Below, piece after piece: positions 25,099-33,795 of a stretch of DNA of 34,148 nucleotides. The notes beneath the pieces were generated by a model. That model was not told where the DNA came from, searched no databases, and worked only from the letters and a program-made list of their open reading frames with translations. Source of the stretch: an uncultured Bacteroidales bacterium (GTDB taxonomy: Bacteria > Bacteroidota > Bacteroidia > Bacteroidales > Paludibacteraceae). How positions within the stretch are numbered: position 1 is the first letter of the stretch; each line of letters starts with the position of its first letter. The stretch is taken from contig CAIYOZ010000378.1 of the NCBI GenBank assembly GCA_903927945.1, forward strand, positions 1 through 34,148, given 5' to 3'. The translations under genes and the position numbers were made by a program.

Positions 25099-27987
25099 AT
25101 GAAAAACAAAAATATTATATTAATGAGATTGGTCTTGATTTCATTTTTTCTCTGCCTGACATTCAATACAATTGTTACAGCACAGAAAAAAAATACTCGA
25201 ATATTATTTAAAGGAATAGTAACCGACAAATTTAAAAATCCGATTGCAGGGGCTGAAGTGCGGGTAAAAAACACTGATAAAGTGGCAGCCACTGATAATA
25301 ACGGTTCATTTGAATTAAACGTTACTGATGCACTTGTTGTAATTGAAATTTCGAAGAATGGTTATGCCACAATTTCCGTTCCAAAGGCTGATAAAATGAA
25401 TCTTGAAGTAGTCCTTCAAAGAGATGCTACAAACAGATATCAGAAAATATTGACCGGATATGACAAAAAAGCAATTTATGCAATGACATCACCGGTTGCA
25501 ACCATTACCGGTGAAGAATTGGTGAAAACGCCCTATATGAATCTTGCTGCTGCCTTGGTGGGTCGTCTGCCGGGCTTGATTAGTCAGGTGACAAGTGCAG
25601 AACCGGGAGCGGAAGTATACAGTTTGTATATACGAGGATTAGGGAGTACCACCGGTACTATTCCACTGATATTAATTGATGGCGTTCCGATGGACAATCT
25701 TCAAAGCATCAATCCCTGCGATGTAGCTTCGGTTTCTGTATTTAAAGATGCAGCTTCCACCATTTTTTATGGAATGCAAGCGGCTCATGGAATTATTTCT
25801 GTAGTTACAAAAGAAGGGGATTATGGGAAACCAAGAATTAGTATTTCGGTAAACACTACTTACATGACACCAACCCGTACACCGCAAATGATTAATTCAG
25901 GTGATTATGCCACCTTAAGAAACCAGGCTGCTATTAACGATAAAATTTCAAGTTTACCATTTACCAGCACTGATATTGCAAATTACTACAAGAATTTTCA
26001 AACTGGTGATAGTGCAGGGCTTTATCCAAACACCAATTGGTATAATACTTTTATTCAACCTATGGTACAAACTCAACGCTATAATTTATCGGCCACTGGG
26101 GGTATTGACGGTTTGAAGTATTATACCAATGTTGGTTATTCCAGAGCTGGAAGCCCCTATATAACTGACAATGGGGGTACACCGCAATCCATAGATCGTG
26201 TTGATTTCAGGTCGAATGTCGAAGTTAAACTAAATAACTACATAAGCGCATTTATGAAAGTTGCAGGTCAGGTTCAACGTCAAACCGGATCGAATACAAC
26301 TGCAAAAGATATATATTCATCTGTATTTAACCTTGCACCCACTATGTACGGTCCACTTACTCCGGCCGGTCAGGTAATTACAAGTCCTACGGTAACTGAT
26401 CCATTGTATGGTCGAATCAATAGTGCCGGAAATTTAAGCCAAACCAGTACGAACCTGAATTCAATTATTGGTTTAAATATCGATATGGGTTTTATTACAA
26501 AGGGTTTATCAGCCAAAGTAAGCGGAATGTTCAATGGCTTTGCTACGAGTAAAATTAACGGAACAAAATCATATGAGCGTTGGACCAGAAATTTAGGCAG
26601 ATTAGACAGTTTGAAATTTATCAAACAGGGAACTCAGCTGAATACGCCATTGGTTTTAACAAAGACCGTAACAACAAATTATGCCGGTTATTTCGATGGC
26701 TTGTTAAGATACGACAAACAATTAGGAGTTCATACCATCGGAGCACTCGTTTTTGCACGCTATCAATATTCAAATCATGCCGATTTGGATGTGAATGGGT
26801 ATTTACCCTATATTCGTCAGACCTCAGGTGGCCAGTTAAATTACTCACTATCAGATATTTTGTTTGCGAATGTGGCTGCTAGTTATGAAGGCACAGAAGC
26901 TTTTGCACCCGGACTTCAGTATGGCCTTTTTCCGGCTGCATCCATGGCATGGGTTATTTCAAATTTTGATTTTTTGAAGAATAATAAAATCCTGACTTTC
27001 CTGAAATTACGTGCTTCTTATGGTATTAATGGGAATGATCAGGAGGGAGTTTCACGGTTAGTTTACTCAGATAATCTCTCTAGGACAGGAACTGCTTTTG
27101 TCAGCAATTTGGGCACACCAATAAATGAACTTTTAAAAGGAAATCCTACATTTACCTGGGAAAAAAGTGAAAAAATCAATCTCGGGCTTGACTTTACATT
27201 GTTCAATCAAGTAACATTGGGATTTGATATTTTCAGGGAAACTGGAACCGGTCTCGTTAAAACGCAATCCATGTATCCTGATATCATGGGAGTTCCCGCA
27301 ACAAATCTTGCACCCATAAACTTTGGAAAAAGAAAGAATGAGGGTTTTGAAATCCAGTTAGGATATAATAAACCATTTAGTAAAGATTTTACAATGAGTA
27401 TACAGACTTATGCTGATTTCGCAAGAAACTCCAGTTTGAAATCAGATGTATTATTAGAAACTGACGGCTTAATTAGTCAAGGTGTAATTGGGGCTCGTGG
27501 CGGGCAAATATATGGTTATGTAGTAGATAAATCAAACGGGAATGGATATTTTAATAGCCTCGACGAAATTAAAAATTCAGGCCTGACTTATTCTGGATTA
27601 CAACCCCGGGTTGGAGATTTCATTTATAAAGATATAAACGGTGATCATATTATAAATGAATCTGACGCAAGGAATCCTATGGGCTATTCAACTTTACCTG
27701 AAATTAACTATGGAGCAAATCTGAATCTAAAATGGAAAAATTTCGATGCTTCAATTCTTGTTCAGGGGGTTGCCAATGTAAGTCGGATGAATAGTGGCTT
27801 AGGTTATTTTGATTATGTCAATCAGGGAACTTATTTCGAAAAGCATCTTACTACCTGGACAGCAGACAGGTATGCCAACGGTCTCCCAATAACAGGACCG
27901 GCAGTATCAAATATCGGGCGTGTTCGGCAAGTAGTGGATGGATGGTTGGTAATTCAGCTGACAGATTTATCAATGAAAGACTATTGA
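25099..27987 (+). CDS. Second SusC-like TonB-dependent transporter, 3' end lost
   Basis: From the ATG at 25099 (32 bases after susD) the frame encodes 962 residues: a signal peptide (ending NTIVTAQ), a carboxypeptidase-regulatory-like domain (FKGIVTDKFKNPIAGAEV), a plug (GRLPGLISQVTSAEPGAEV, YIRGLGSTTGTIPLILIDGVP, VFKDAASTIFYGMQAAHG) and most of the barrel. It stops about 80-100 residues early. The normal closing blocks (YLRLKN..IGY, RIYANGQNLL, final aromatic residue) are absent, and from about 27905 the reading lies antisense to a conserved motif of the opposing STAND gene. A barrel without its last strands should not assemble. A second SusD would be expected next but is missing. See the junction entry. 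Confidence 0.85.
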   Translation: MKNKNIILMRLVLISFFLCLTFNTIVTAQKKNTRILFKGIVTDKFKNPIAGAEVRVKNTDKVAATDNNGSFELNVTDALVVIEISKNGYATISVPKADKMNLEVVLQRDATNRYQKILTGYDKKAIYAMTSPVATITGEELVKTPYMNLAAALVGRLPGLISQVTSAEPGAEVYSLYIRGLGSTTGTIPLILIDGVPMDNLQSINPCDVASVSVFKDAASTIFYGMQAAHGIISVVTKEGDYGKPRISISVNTTYMTPTRTPQMINSGDYATLRNQAAINDKISSLPFTSTDIANYYKNFQTGDSAGLYPNTNWYNTFIQPMVQTQRYNLSATGGIDGLKYYTNVGYSRAGSPYITDNGGTPQSIDRVDFRSNVEVKLNNYISAFMKVAGQVQRQTGSNTTAKDIYSSVFNLAPTMYGPLTPAGQVITSPTVTDPLYGRINSAGNLSQTSTNLNSIIGLNIDMGFITKGLSAKVSGMFNGFATSKINGTKSYERWTRNLGRLDSLKFIKQGTQLNTPLVLTKTVTTNYAGYFDGLLRYDKQLGVHTIGALVFARYQYSNHADLDVNGYLPYIRQTSGGQLNYSLSDILFANVAASYEGTEAFAPGLQYGLFPAASMAWVISNFDFLKNNKILTFLKLRASYGINGNDQEGVSRLVYSDNLSRTGTAFVSNLGTPINELLKGNPTFTWEKSEKINLGLDFTLFNQVTLGFDIFRETGTGLVKTQSMYPDIMGVPATNLAPINFGKRKNEGFEIQLGYNKPFSKDFTMSIQTYADFARNSSLKSDVLLETDGLISQGVIGARGGQIYGYVVDKSNGNGYFNSLDEIKNSGLTYSGLQPRVGDFIYKDINGDHIINESDARNPMGYSTLPEINYGANLNLKWKNFDASILVQGVANVSRMNSGLGYFDYVNQGTYFEKHLTTWTADRYANGLPITGPAVSNIGRVRQVVDGWLVIQLTDLSMKDY
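27900..27925. other. Junction where two opposing genes are both truncated
   Basis: To the left the plus strand reads as SusC up to about SNIG (27910). To the right the minus strand reads as STAND winged-helix up to IHPLLAEHAR (27914). Each frame then runs a short way antisense through the other gene before a chance stop. No transposon end, tRNA or direct repeat is visible at the join. It is either a rearrangement point or an assembly chimera. Confidence 0.6.
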
Positions 27988-29635
27988 GCCGGTACAAAGC
28001 AGATTTAAGAGTTTTTTCGTTTTTACCAATTGCCTCTCTAAAAATCTCTAAAGGAATCGGAGTATTGGGGGCACAATATCCACTAATTTTATATATGTTT
28101 TGATGGTCATCATTTTTTAATCTTGTCCAGGAAATTTGAAATGTCGCCATTAGGCCTTCGCGATAATGCGTTGGACTGGTAATATCCATTTCGGCAAACC
28201 AATCTGATTTCATCGACTCGTGAATAAAGCTATATTTAAATTCCTGAAGCTCTTTCTGATACTTATCAATCTGAACCTTTGTAATGTTGATGTAATTGGC
28301 TGCCATAGTTAAGGCTAATGGCAAATTCCCTAACTGTGTGGCCAAGGAATCAAGAACTTCGGTCGAATTTTTTGTTTCAAGTATTTGTTTTAAAAATACG
28401 ATACTTTGCGATTTTGTAAATGGTGATAGTTCAAATTCATGAACAGACGCTAAATTTCTAGACCAATCTCGATGCCTGGATGTAATAACCAATCGTAAAG
28501 CAGGGTTCAGAAACGGCGCAAGCACTTCATCAGCAGAATCAATTTCATCAAAATTATCAAGAATTAATAAGCGGGGGCCATCTGTAACCCAGGCTTGCAT
28601 AGTGTAATGGTACATACTTAGTAAATCTGTGTAAGGTAATCCCATTTCTTTGCCACATAACGCAATAGCGGCTTCTAGGCCATCTGGATGATGCATATTT
28701 ATCCAATGTACGCCTTGGAAATGATATCCATACTTATAAGCAAATTCCACAACTAATTGGGTTTTTCCAACCCCTGCCATGCCAGTTATAACAAAAGCAC
28801 ATAATTTAGATTTCGATTTACTTGATGATTTATCGATGGTCAAAATAGTTAGTAATCTATTTAAATCTTTTATACGACCTGTGAACCGCGGGTTTTTAAG
28901 AAAAGGCAAATATGAACCAAAGGGCAAAGTCCCAGGAATTGCAACTATATTCATTAGCTGACGAAATTGATTTTGCTCTAATTTAATTACATTTTTGGAA
29001 CCAATAATGACCAATGAGCCACCTTGAATACGTATGTCATTTTGGGCATAGGACTTCTGTATTAATTCTTCATCAGCCTTGCTGAGTATATTTTCTTCCA
29101 AACGATCTAATGCCTGGATCATACGGGAAAATTTTTCATCATGGTCTTTTTGCTTTTGACGAATTTCAACAACAATTTGGCCGAGGATCGGGAAGAAATA
29201 AGTCTTGAATTTAAGAAGGGCATTCTGTAAACTATCCGAGTAGAGCTTAGCCCCAACTCCAATTTGTGCAGTAGTAAGCGTTGGGCAGTCGCGCAATAAG
29301 GCTTCACGAATGGTTTGTTCAACCCCATTAGCATCGATCTCATTGGGTAATTCTTTTAAAGCGTTTTGAACAGAAAGTAAATTGCCAAAAGTAAGCGAAA
29401 AGGCTTGTTTTAGTGAATTATCTTTGCAATGTTTCTGAAAGTAATCATCTGCAACATCGGCAGCAAGGAGTAGTTCCTCATTTATCTTTCCCGATGTAAA
29501 AAAGTCATCAAATAATTTTTGGACATCAGAACCATTAATTTCTAAAAAAAGGTCATCTCTGCCCAACTTTATTTGATATTTTAGGAAGGCTGTTGCCAAA
29601 CCAAAGAAAAGGTTAGGTATCGGAGTCGGTAACAT
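27914..29635 (-). CDS. STAND NTPase (NB-ARC/NACHT-like), C-terminus lost
   Basis: From the ATG at 29635 (GGGG ribosome-binding site just upstream) the frame continues to 27851, but only the part down to about 27914 reads as this protein. An N-terminal helical region of ~195 residues of unknown fold is followed by a short strand-forming piece (SLVIIGSKNVIKLEQ, 207-221). The NTPase core has FTGRIKDLNRL (251-261), Walker A GMAGVGKT (285-292), Walker B RLLILDNFDE (355-364), LRLVITSRHRDW, GNLPLAL (436-442) and a winged helix closing with IHPLLAEHAR (565-574). TPR or other sensor repeats should follow but are cut off. Such proteins act as switches in bacterial defence and signalling. It is the last gene of the GTPase-GAP1 operon. 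Confidence 0.8.
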
Positions 29636-29663
29636 ATTTACCCCGCAATATTATTGGCATTGA

Positions 29664-30326
29664 TCAGTTCAGTTGTTTGAGCAAAATTTTATTCGGTTGA
29701 AATTCTCGTACCCACCCGGTGTAACCATTATCGGTATTGACTTCCCACCAGGTTCCTTCAAATGCACATTGTGGCCCACCTATAACTGTCAACTTGTCAT
29801 CTCCTCGGAGCATTACAACGATGTTTGCGTTCCATACCTGAGGTACATCTGGAGAAGATCGAACATTTACATCATAATTTTGTACTATAGCCCGCATTCC
29901 AACTCGGAGCTTAACGCTCGATTTGTCTGGGCAGGAATAGCTCGAAAAATCGGTTCCTGAAGGGGTACTAGTGCTCATTGGTCGTGGCGTGTAAACTGAA
30001 ACGGGAGTGTCAGTAAGCTGCAAAACAACTATATAAGGTGTGTTAGTTGGTGAAATGACCGGGGTATTAAACATTAATGGAGGAGTAGTTTGTGCTACTT
30101 GTTGTGTTGGTGTGAATAACCTGAACACCACCGGAATCGAAACAGCGAAGCATAAACAAATAACAATAATTACACCTATCGAAATTCCAATCAATTCAAA
30201 TTTCTTAAACTGAAAGAATTCATTTATACCTCTGCTGCGACCACAGGTTTTACAAAATATTTCTCCTTTTTTTATTGTGCTGCCACAGGCATGACAAATT
30301 ACTTCTGGCAATAAACTATTGAACAT
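29664..30326 (-). CDS. Zinc-ribbon membrane protein with extracytoplasmic SH3b domain
   Basis: The protein has 220 residues. A cytoplasmic zinc ribbon (CHACG at about 12-16 and CKTCG at about 26-30) is followed by one transmembrane helix (~47-72, IGISIGVIIVICLCFAVSIPVV), a Thr/Pro-rich linker (~75-125, with TPTQQ, SPTNTP and MSTSTPSGT) and a bacterial SH3 domain (~135-215, YDVNVRSSPDVPQVWN to GYTGWVREF). The combination of Thr/Pro linker and SH3b is common in Chloroflexi secreted proteins and foreign to Bacteroidetes. The start has an AAGGGA ribosome-binding site. It may sense the cell wall or report across the membrane to the cytoplasmic partners, which is inference from topology. Confidence 0.75.
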   Translation of the reverse strand: MFNSLLPEVICHACGSTIKKGEIFCKTCGRSRGINEFFQFKKFELIGISIGVIIVICLCFAVSIPVVFRLFTPTQQVAQTTPPLMFNTPVISPTNTPYIVVLQLTDTPVSVYTPRPMSTSTPSGTDFSSYSCPDKSSVKLRVGMRAIVQNYDVNVRSSPDVPQVWNANIVVMLRGDDKLTVIGGPQCAFEGTWWEVNTDNGYTGWVREFQPNKILLKQLN

Positions 30327-30336
30327 AATTTTTCCC

Positions 30337-30654
30337 TTATGCGTTCATAAGCGCAAGCAAAATGGAAAGAAACAAAGTAATTAGAGCGACAGTTAGTGGG
30401 ATTCCTACTCGAAGTATGAGTGGTAACCTTTTTGTTATGTCCGATACTTGATCAGAAATTATACTGGTAGCAATACTATTCACAAATGCAAATAAAATCC
30501 CAGCAACAACAAAAACCGCTGATGAGATTTTCGGCGAACTAAGGGAAATACCTCCACCCCAACCAAAGAACAAGAAGCCATAAAGAGTCATGGTACAGGT
30601 AAAAACCAATGCTAGAATACTTAAATACAATAAAATGCGGGAATTGGTATTCAT
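30337..30654 (-). CDS. Small three-helix membrane protein
   Basis: This 105-residue protein of unknown family has three hydrophobic segments: LLYLSILALVFTCTMTLYGF, SSAVFVVAGILFAFVNSIA and GIPLTVALITLFLSILLAL. A GTGAG ribosome-binding site sits a few bases before its ATG. It lies 6 bases after the neighbouring membrane protein and 10 bases before the zinc-ribbon gene, so it is translated from the same message. Small membrane proteins beside GTPase/GAP1 pairs could anchor the system or act as effectors that perturb the membrane; neither is shown here. Confidence 0.65.
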   Translation of the reverse strand: MNTNSRILLYLSILALVFTCTMTLYGFLFFGWGGGISLSSPKISSAVFVVAGILFAFVNSIATSIISDQVSDITKRLPLILRVGIPLTVALITLFLSILLALMNA

Positions 30655-30660
30655 TAAATC

Positions 30661-31155
30661 TCACTTCCGATGGAGATTTGAGAGAGCGCTTCCAGGACCA
30701 CCTTTTAGAACCATGTATACGAGCACCCCAAAAAGGAATCCCCAAGCAGAGCTAATCAGTAGTTCTTGAACCTCGGATTGAAAAAAATAAAAATATAAAC
30801 AAATGGCACTGCCGCCAACGCTTCCCAACACAAAAAGGCTAATAGTAGCCTCATTGCCCAGTACTAGATTGGCAGACCAGATATAAATAAGGCCAACAAC
30901 AAAACCAATGCCTAATGTGACGCAAATAAAGGGGAATGTTATCTGAATAGATGGAAGGCTCAAATGGCCTAGCTGTATCAACACAGCAACAAGAGGGCAG
31001 GTAGCCAGGCCAGCCAGAATTGCAATGATAGGTGTTAGGTTCACCCCTCTTCGCTGGTGCCTGTTCGAGTTGCTGCTCAAGAATCCAATCCAGGCTGAAA
31101 AAAGCATAATTAGAATATAAATAATTGGTGCCGTGATGGATAACAAGGTTTGCAT
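30661..31155 (-). CDS. Polytopic membrane protein of unknown function
   Basis: The 164 residues contain about five transmembrane segments: LSITAPIIYILIMLFSAWIGF, LTPIIAILAGLATCPLVAVL, ITFPFICVTLGIGFVVGLIYI, ISLFVLGSVGGSAICLYFYF and a final ISSAWGFLFGVLVYMVL. The loop SSNSNRHQRRG is basic and so probably cytoplasmic. Its ATG has the strongest ribosome-binding site of the operon (AAAGGGAG) and lies one base after the GAP1-like stop codon, implying translational coupling. No family was recognised. Confidence 0.65.
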   Translation of the reverse strand: MQTLLSITAPIIYILIMLFSAWIGFLSSNSNRHQRRGVNLTPIIAILAGLATCPLVAVLIQLGHLSLPSIQITFPFICVTLGIGFVVGLIYIWSANLVLGNEATISLFVLGSVGGSAICLYFYFFQSEVQELLISSAWGFLFGVLVYMVLKGGPGSALSNLHRK

Positions 31156-31156
31156 A

Positions 31157-33793
31157 TTATTTTCTCCCTTTTCCCGCTTTTTGTAACTCGAATATGATTT
31201 GACTCAATATAGTTTTGCAAAATTCCACCCAAACAACCCCTGGCTGAATATCTTCAACCCATGACCTAATCTTTATTGGAAGAAAACTTTCAGGGTATTT
31301 TGAAACATACTGTTTCAATTCTTCACCTAAAGACTGCGTTTCACTACGGCTAACATAAAGCAATCGTTGAACTGCAAAATTTAAATAAGTTTTATCAATT
31401 GCTCGTTCATATCCAATGATTCTACCCGCTGTGAGGTAATCCACAGACTTTGATTTCAAAGTTCTACTTATCACGGAGCCTATATTAACTTTTTGGTCTC
31501 GCATTCTAATTAGCCAATATGAGAACAAATCAGCTTCAAATAATAATCCTTTCCCTTCAAGGTCAGCCCGCCATTTGTGCAATTGGTAAAAAGACACACC
31601 AAATGCCTGGTTTTCGATAAATCTAGTTCCTAGCTTTTCTCGATATTCCCCTCTTAATTCAACCCATGAATTGGTAAGATTTGAAAGCACTTGCCAAGCT
31701 CCCACATCGGTTGCTTTTATCAAAGTTGGGATAAACTCATCAATAATCCCTATTAAATCTTGTTTTGCAACACCTTCAATAAATTTCTGAGATATTAGAT
31801 CCAATCTTTTATAGTGGTCGAGAATAATCTGTATTTCTTGAATATTACTATCCAGTCCTCTTAGCTTTTGTTGTAGCAGATTTTGAATGGACAATAATTG
31901 TTCTTTTGAAAAATCATTCCAATGACCTTGCAATATTGGCAAACTCAGCCTTAATTCGTTTGAATTGCAATTCTGACAATCAGAAATGCATTTATTAAAA
32001 ATTCCGCGAGAAACAGAATTATTGTCACGTATTCCATTTAACAAAATTGCGAAGGAAATCAGGGCAATCTGACGATTATCCTTAATTCTGACAACATAAT
32101 CCAATAATTTTTCTGTATTGGAAAGAGGCATATTTGCCAGGAAATCAGGGAAGTTCGAAACTAAATCAGGATAATTTTGGATTGCGAAGTTGATTTGAGT
32201 ATTTAGCCATCCATAGCTTTCAGTTTCCTGAAAGCATAAATGCATATTTTCAAAATAGTCAGGTAATAAAACGGTATTCAATTGAATTAGAAATTGAATA
32301 CTGGCTGGAACATGGATACGTATTCGACTTCTTTTTAACAAGTCTAGCAAAGAAGTAAACACCTTGTTATCCGCAGGACAGCCAATTTTCCCAAGGAATA
32401 AGAATAATTCCTCAGGAAAATCGATTCCAATTATGTGATCCATTGCAGGACTAATAAATTCAGGAGACTTCGTCCATGACAAAGTAGAAAGGCTTTCCCA
32501 TAAATTCAAGCCCCTTTGATATTGAACATTAGACAATGAGAAATATAGAATTTCTTTACAGAAACCGATTAATGTAGATTGACCTGTTTTATTTGCGAGG
32601 TCAGTTACTTGGATGATAAAGTTTGCAAGCGATGTTATGGAGCTTTCCGTTGATTGCAGGCTAAAGTGGACAATTTTCTGTACAAGATTCTGCCTGGTTT
32701 GGTATTGGCTTAAGAGTGATGAATGTCTGGCTAACGCTTCAGCTCCAATATCATAGGCATTGAGCATCATTAAGTATGTCAATATAGTGGATAACCAATC
32801 CGTAACCTCCTGATCGCTGAAAATACAGGAGAATTTCAGAATTAGATCTGCTTGCTCATTTAGCTTTTGAGGTACCCTGACTCGAAAGAATTCTTCCCTG
32901 TGTTGATACCATTGAACGCCTTGTACTGCAAGATCAAGTTCATCCCCCCAGGTTTTGAGATGGGTAGATTTGGCAGGATCTGGCAGACGCAAGTCAGTAG
33001 TTATCGTTTTTTTTATTTGTTGCTGATTATTTTGAGTGATTAACTCATCCAACCATGTAACATATCCTGCCCCAGGTTTATTGGTCGGAATGGTTGGTTC
33101 AATCCAATTAACGGCTTGTCCATAGCGACTCTGTCGTTCCGAAAAAAACAACTTTACCGAATCATTTGTTTCGCTTGCTAAAGTAGAAAAAGATATATTT
33201 TTGCGATACTTCTCAGGAACAATCTGCAATAGTGCGCAGAAAAATCTCAATCGGGTTTGATTATCTGCAGGAGCAGAGCAAATACTTATTTTCTCAGTTG
33301 ACGATAAATAACGAACAAGAGCTGCCTGTAATGGTAAGGAGAATTCCCGTAAATCTTTTAACCAATCGGTTTCAACTGGTATGTCAACTTCAAGGTTATT
33401 TAAATTCTTATTAACCTGCTCGTAATAATCTATTGTCTTGAAATTTTTAAAGATCGGTAAAAGATTCCATTCGAATTGCCTCAGTTGATCGGCAGTTATA
33501 TATAAATATTCCGAAAAAACCGGTTTGCCACGCGATGTCGGTTCTGTAAGTTCCATCAATGTAAAATGTGCAGCAATGTAAGCTTCTTCGTTCAATGCAA
33601 AGAAACCATATGCATCCCGGAGACCTTGAAGCAATTCTCGGGTAAGCCCTGGCCTGATTTTTTGGTACACCTGTCGTTGCAAATCGCTAGTAAACCTTTC
33701 CCCATAGGCAATAGGACGTATATCCCCGAATACATTTTTTTTATCCAGGGTCTGTAACATACCATTGATATATCTGGGGAAAAAGAATTTCAT
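31157..33793 (-). CDS. GAP1-like protein (GTPase-associated protein of predicted conflict systems)
   Basis: This 878-residue, largely helical, soluble protein has an N-terminal module (~1-155, GDIRPIAYGERFTSDLQRQV, then LRDAYGFFALNEEAYIAAHF and FSEYLYITADQL). Next comes a middle module whose ICSAPADNQTRLRFFCALLQ and VPEKYRKNISFSTLASETN resemble the GAP1 middle domain, where a P-x-x-x-R-x-x-x-SFST string is typical, and a long alpha-helical C-terminal half. GAP1 proteins were predicted from comparative genomics by Burroughs and Aravind to work with a dedicated GTPase in prokaryotic immunity. The GTPase-like gene ends two bases upstream, fitting that pairing. No enzyme motif is seen. The family call is from memory of its pattern. 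Confidence 0.6.
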   Translation of the reverse strand: MKFFFPRYINGMLQTLDKKNVFGDIRPIAYGERFTSDLQRQVYQKIRPGLTRELLQGLRDAYGFFALNEEAYIAAHFTLMELTEPTSRGKPVFSEYLYITADQLRQFEWNLLPIFKNFKTIDYYEQVNKNLNNLEVDIPVETDWLKDLREFSLPLQAALVRYLSSTEKISICSAPADNQTRLRFFCALLQIVPEKYRKNISFSTLASETNDSVKLFFSERQSRYGQAVNWIEPTIPTNKPGAGYVTWLDELITQNNQQQIKKTITTDLRLPDPAKSTHLKTWGDELDLAVQGVQWYQHREEFFRVRVPQKLNEQADLILKFSCIFSDQEVTDWLSTILTYLMMLNAYDIGAEALARHSSLLSQYQTRQNLVQKIVHFSLQSTESSITSLANFIIQVTDLANKTGQSTLIGFCKEILYFSLSNVQYQRGLNLWESLSTLSWTKSPEFISPAMDHIIGIDFPEELFLFLGKIGCPADNKVFTSLLDLLKRSRIRIHVPASIQFLIQLNTVLLPDYFENMHLCFQETESYGWLNTQINFAIQNYPDLVSNFPDFLANMPLSNTEKLLDYVVRIKDNRQIALISFAILLNGIRDNNSVSRGIFNKCISDCQNCNSNELRLSLPILQGHWNDFSKEQLLSIQNLLQQKLRGLDSNIQEIQIILDHYKRLDLISQKFIEGVAKQDLIGIIDEFIPTLIKATDVGAWQVLSNLTNSWVELRGEYREKLGTRFIENQAFGVSFYQLHKWRADLEGKGLLFEADLFSYWLIRMRDQKVNIGSVISRTLKSKSVDYLTAGRIIGYERAIDKTYLNFAVQRLLYVSRSETQSLGEELKQYVSKYPESFLPIKIRSWVEDIQPGVVWVEFCKTILSQIIFELQKAGKGRK

Positions 33794-33795
33794 TC

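Noticed and set aside
27851-27913. Last ~20 residues of the STAND frame
   Set aside because: They are antisense to the SusC barrel and unlike any STAND continuation, so I treat them as read-through across the junction, not natural protein.
27850-28050. Insertion sequence or integrase att site at the junction
   Set aside because: No terminal inverted repeats, target duplication, transposase or tRNA end are visible around the join.
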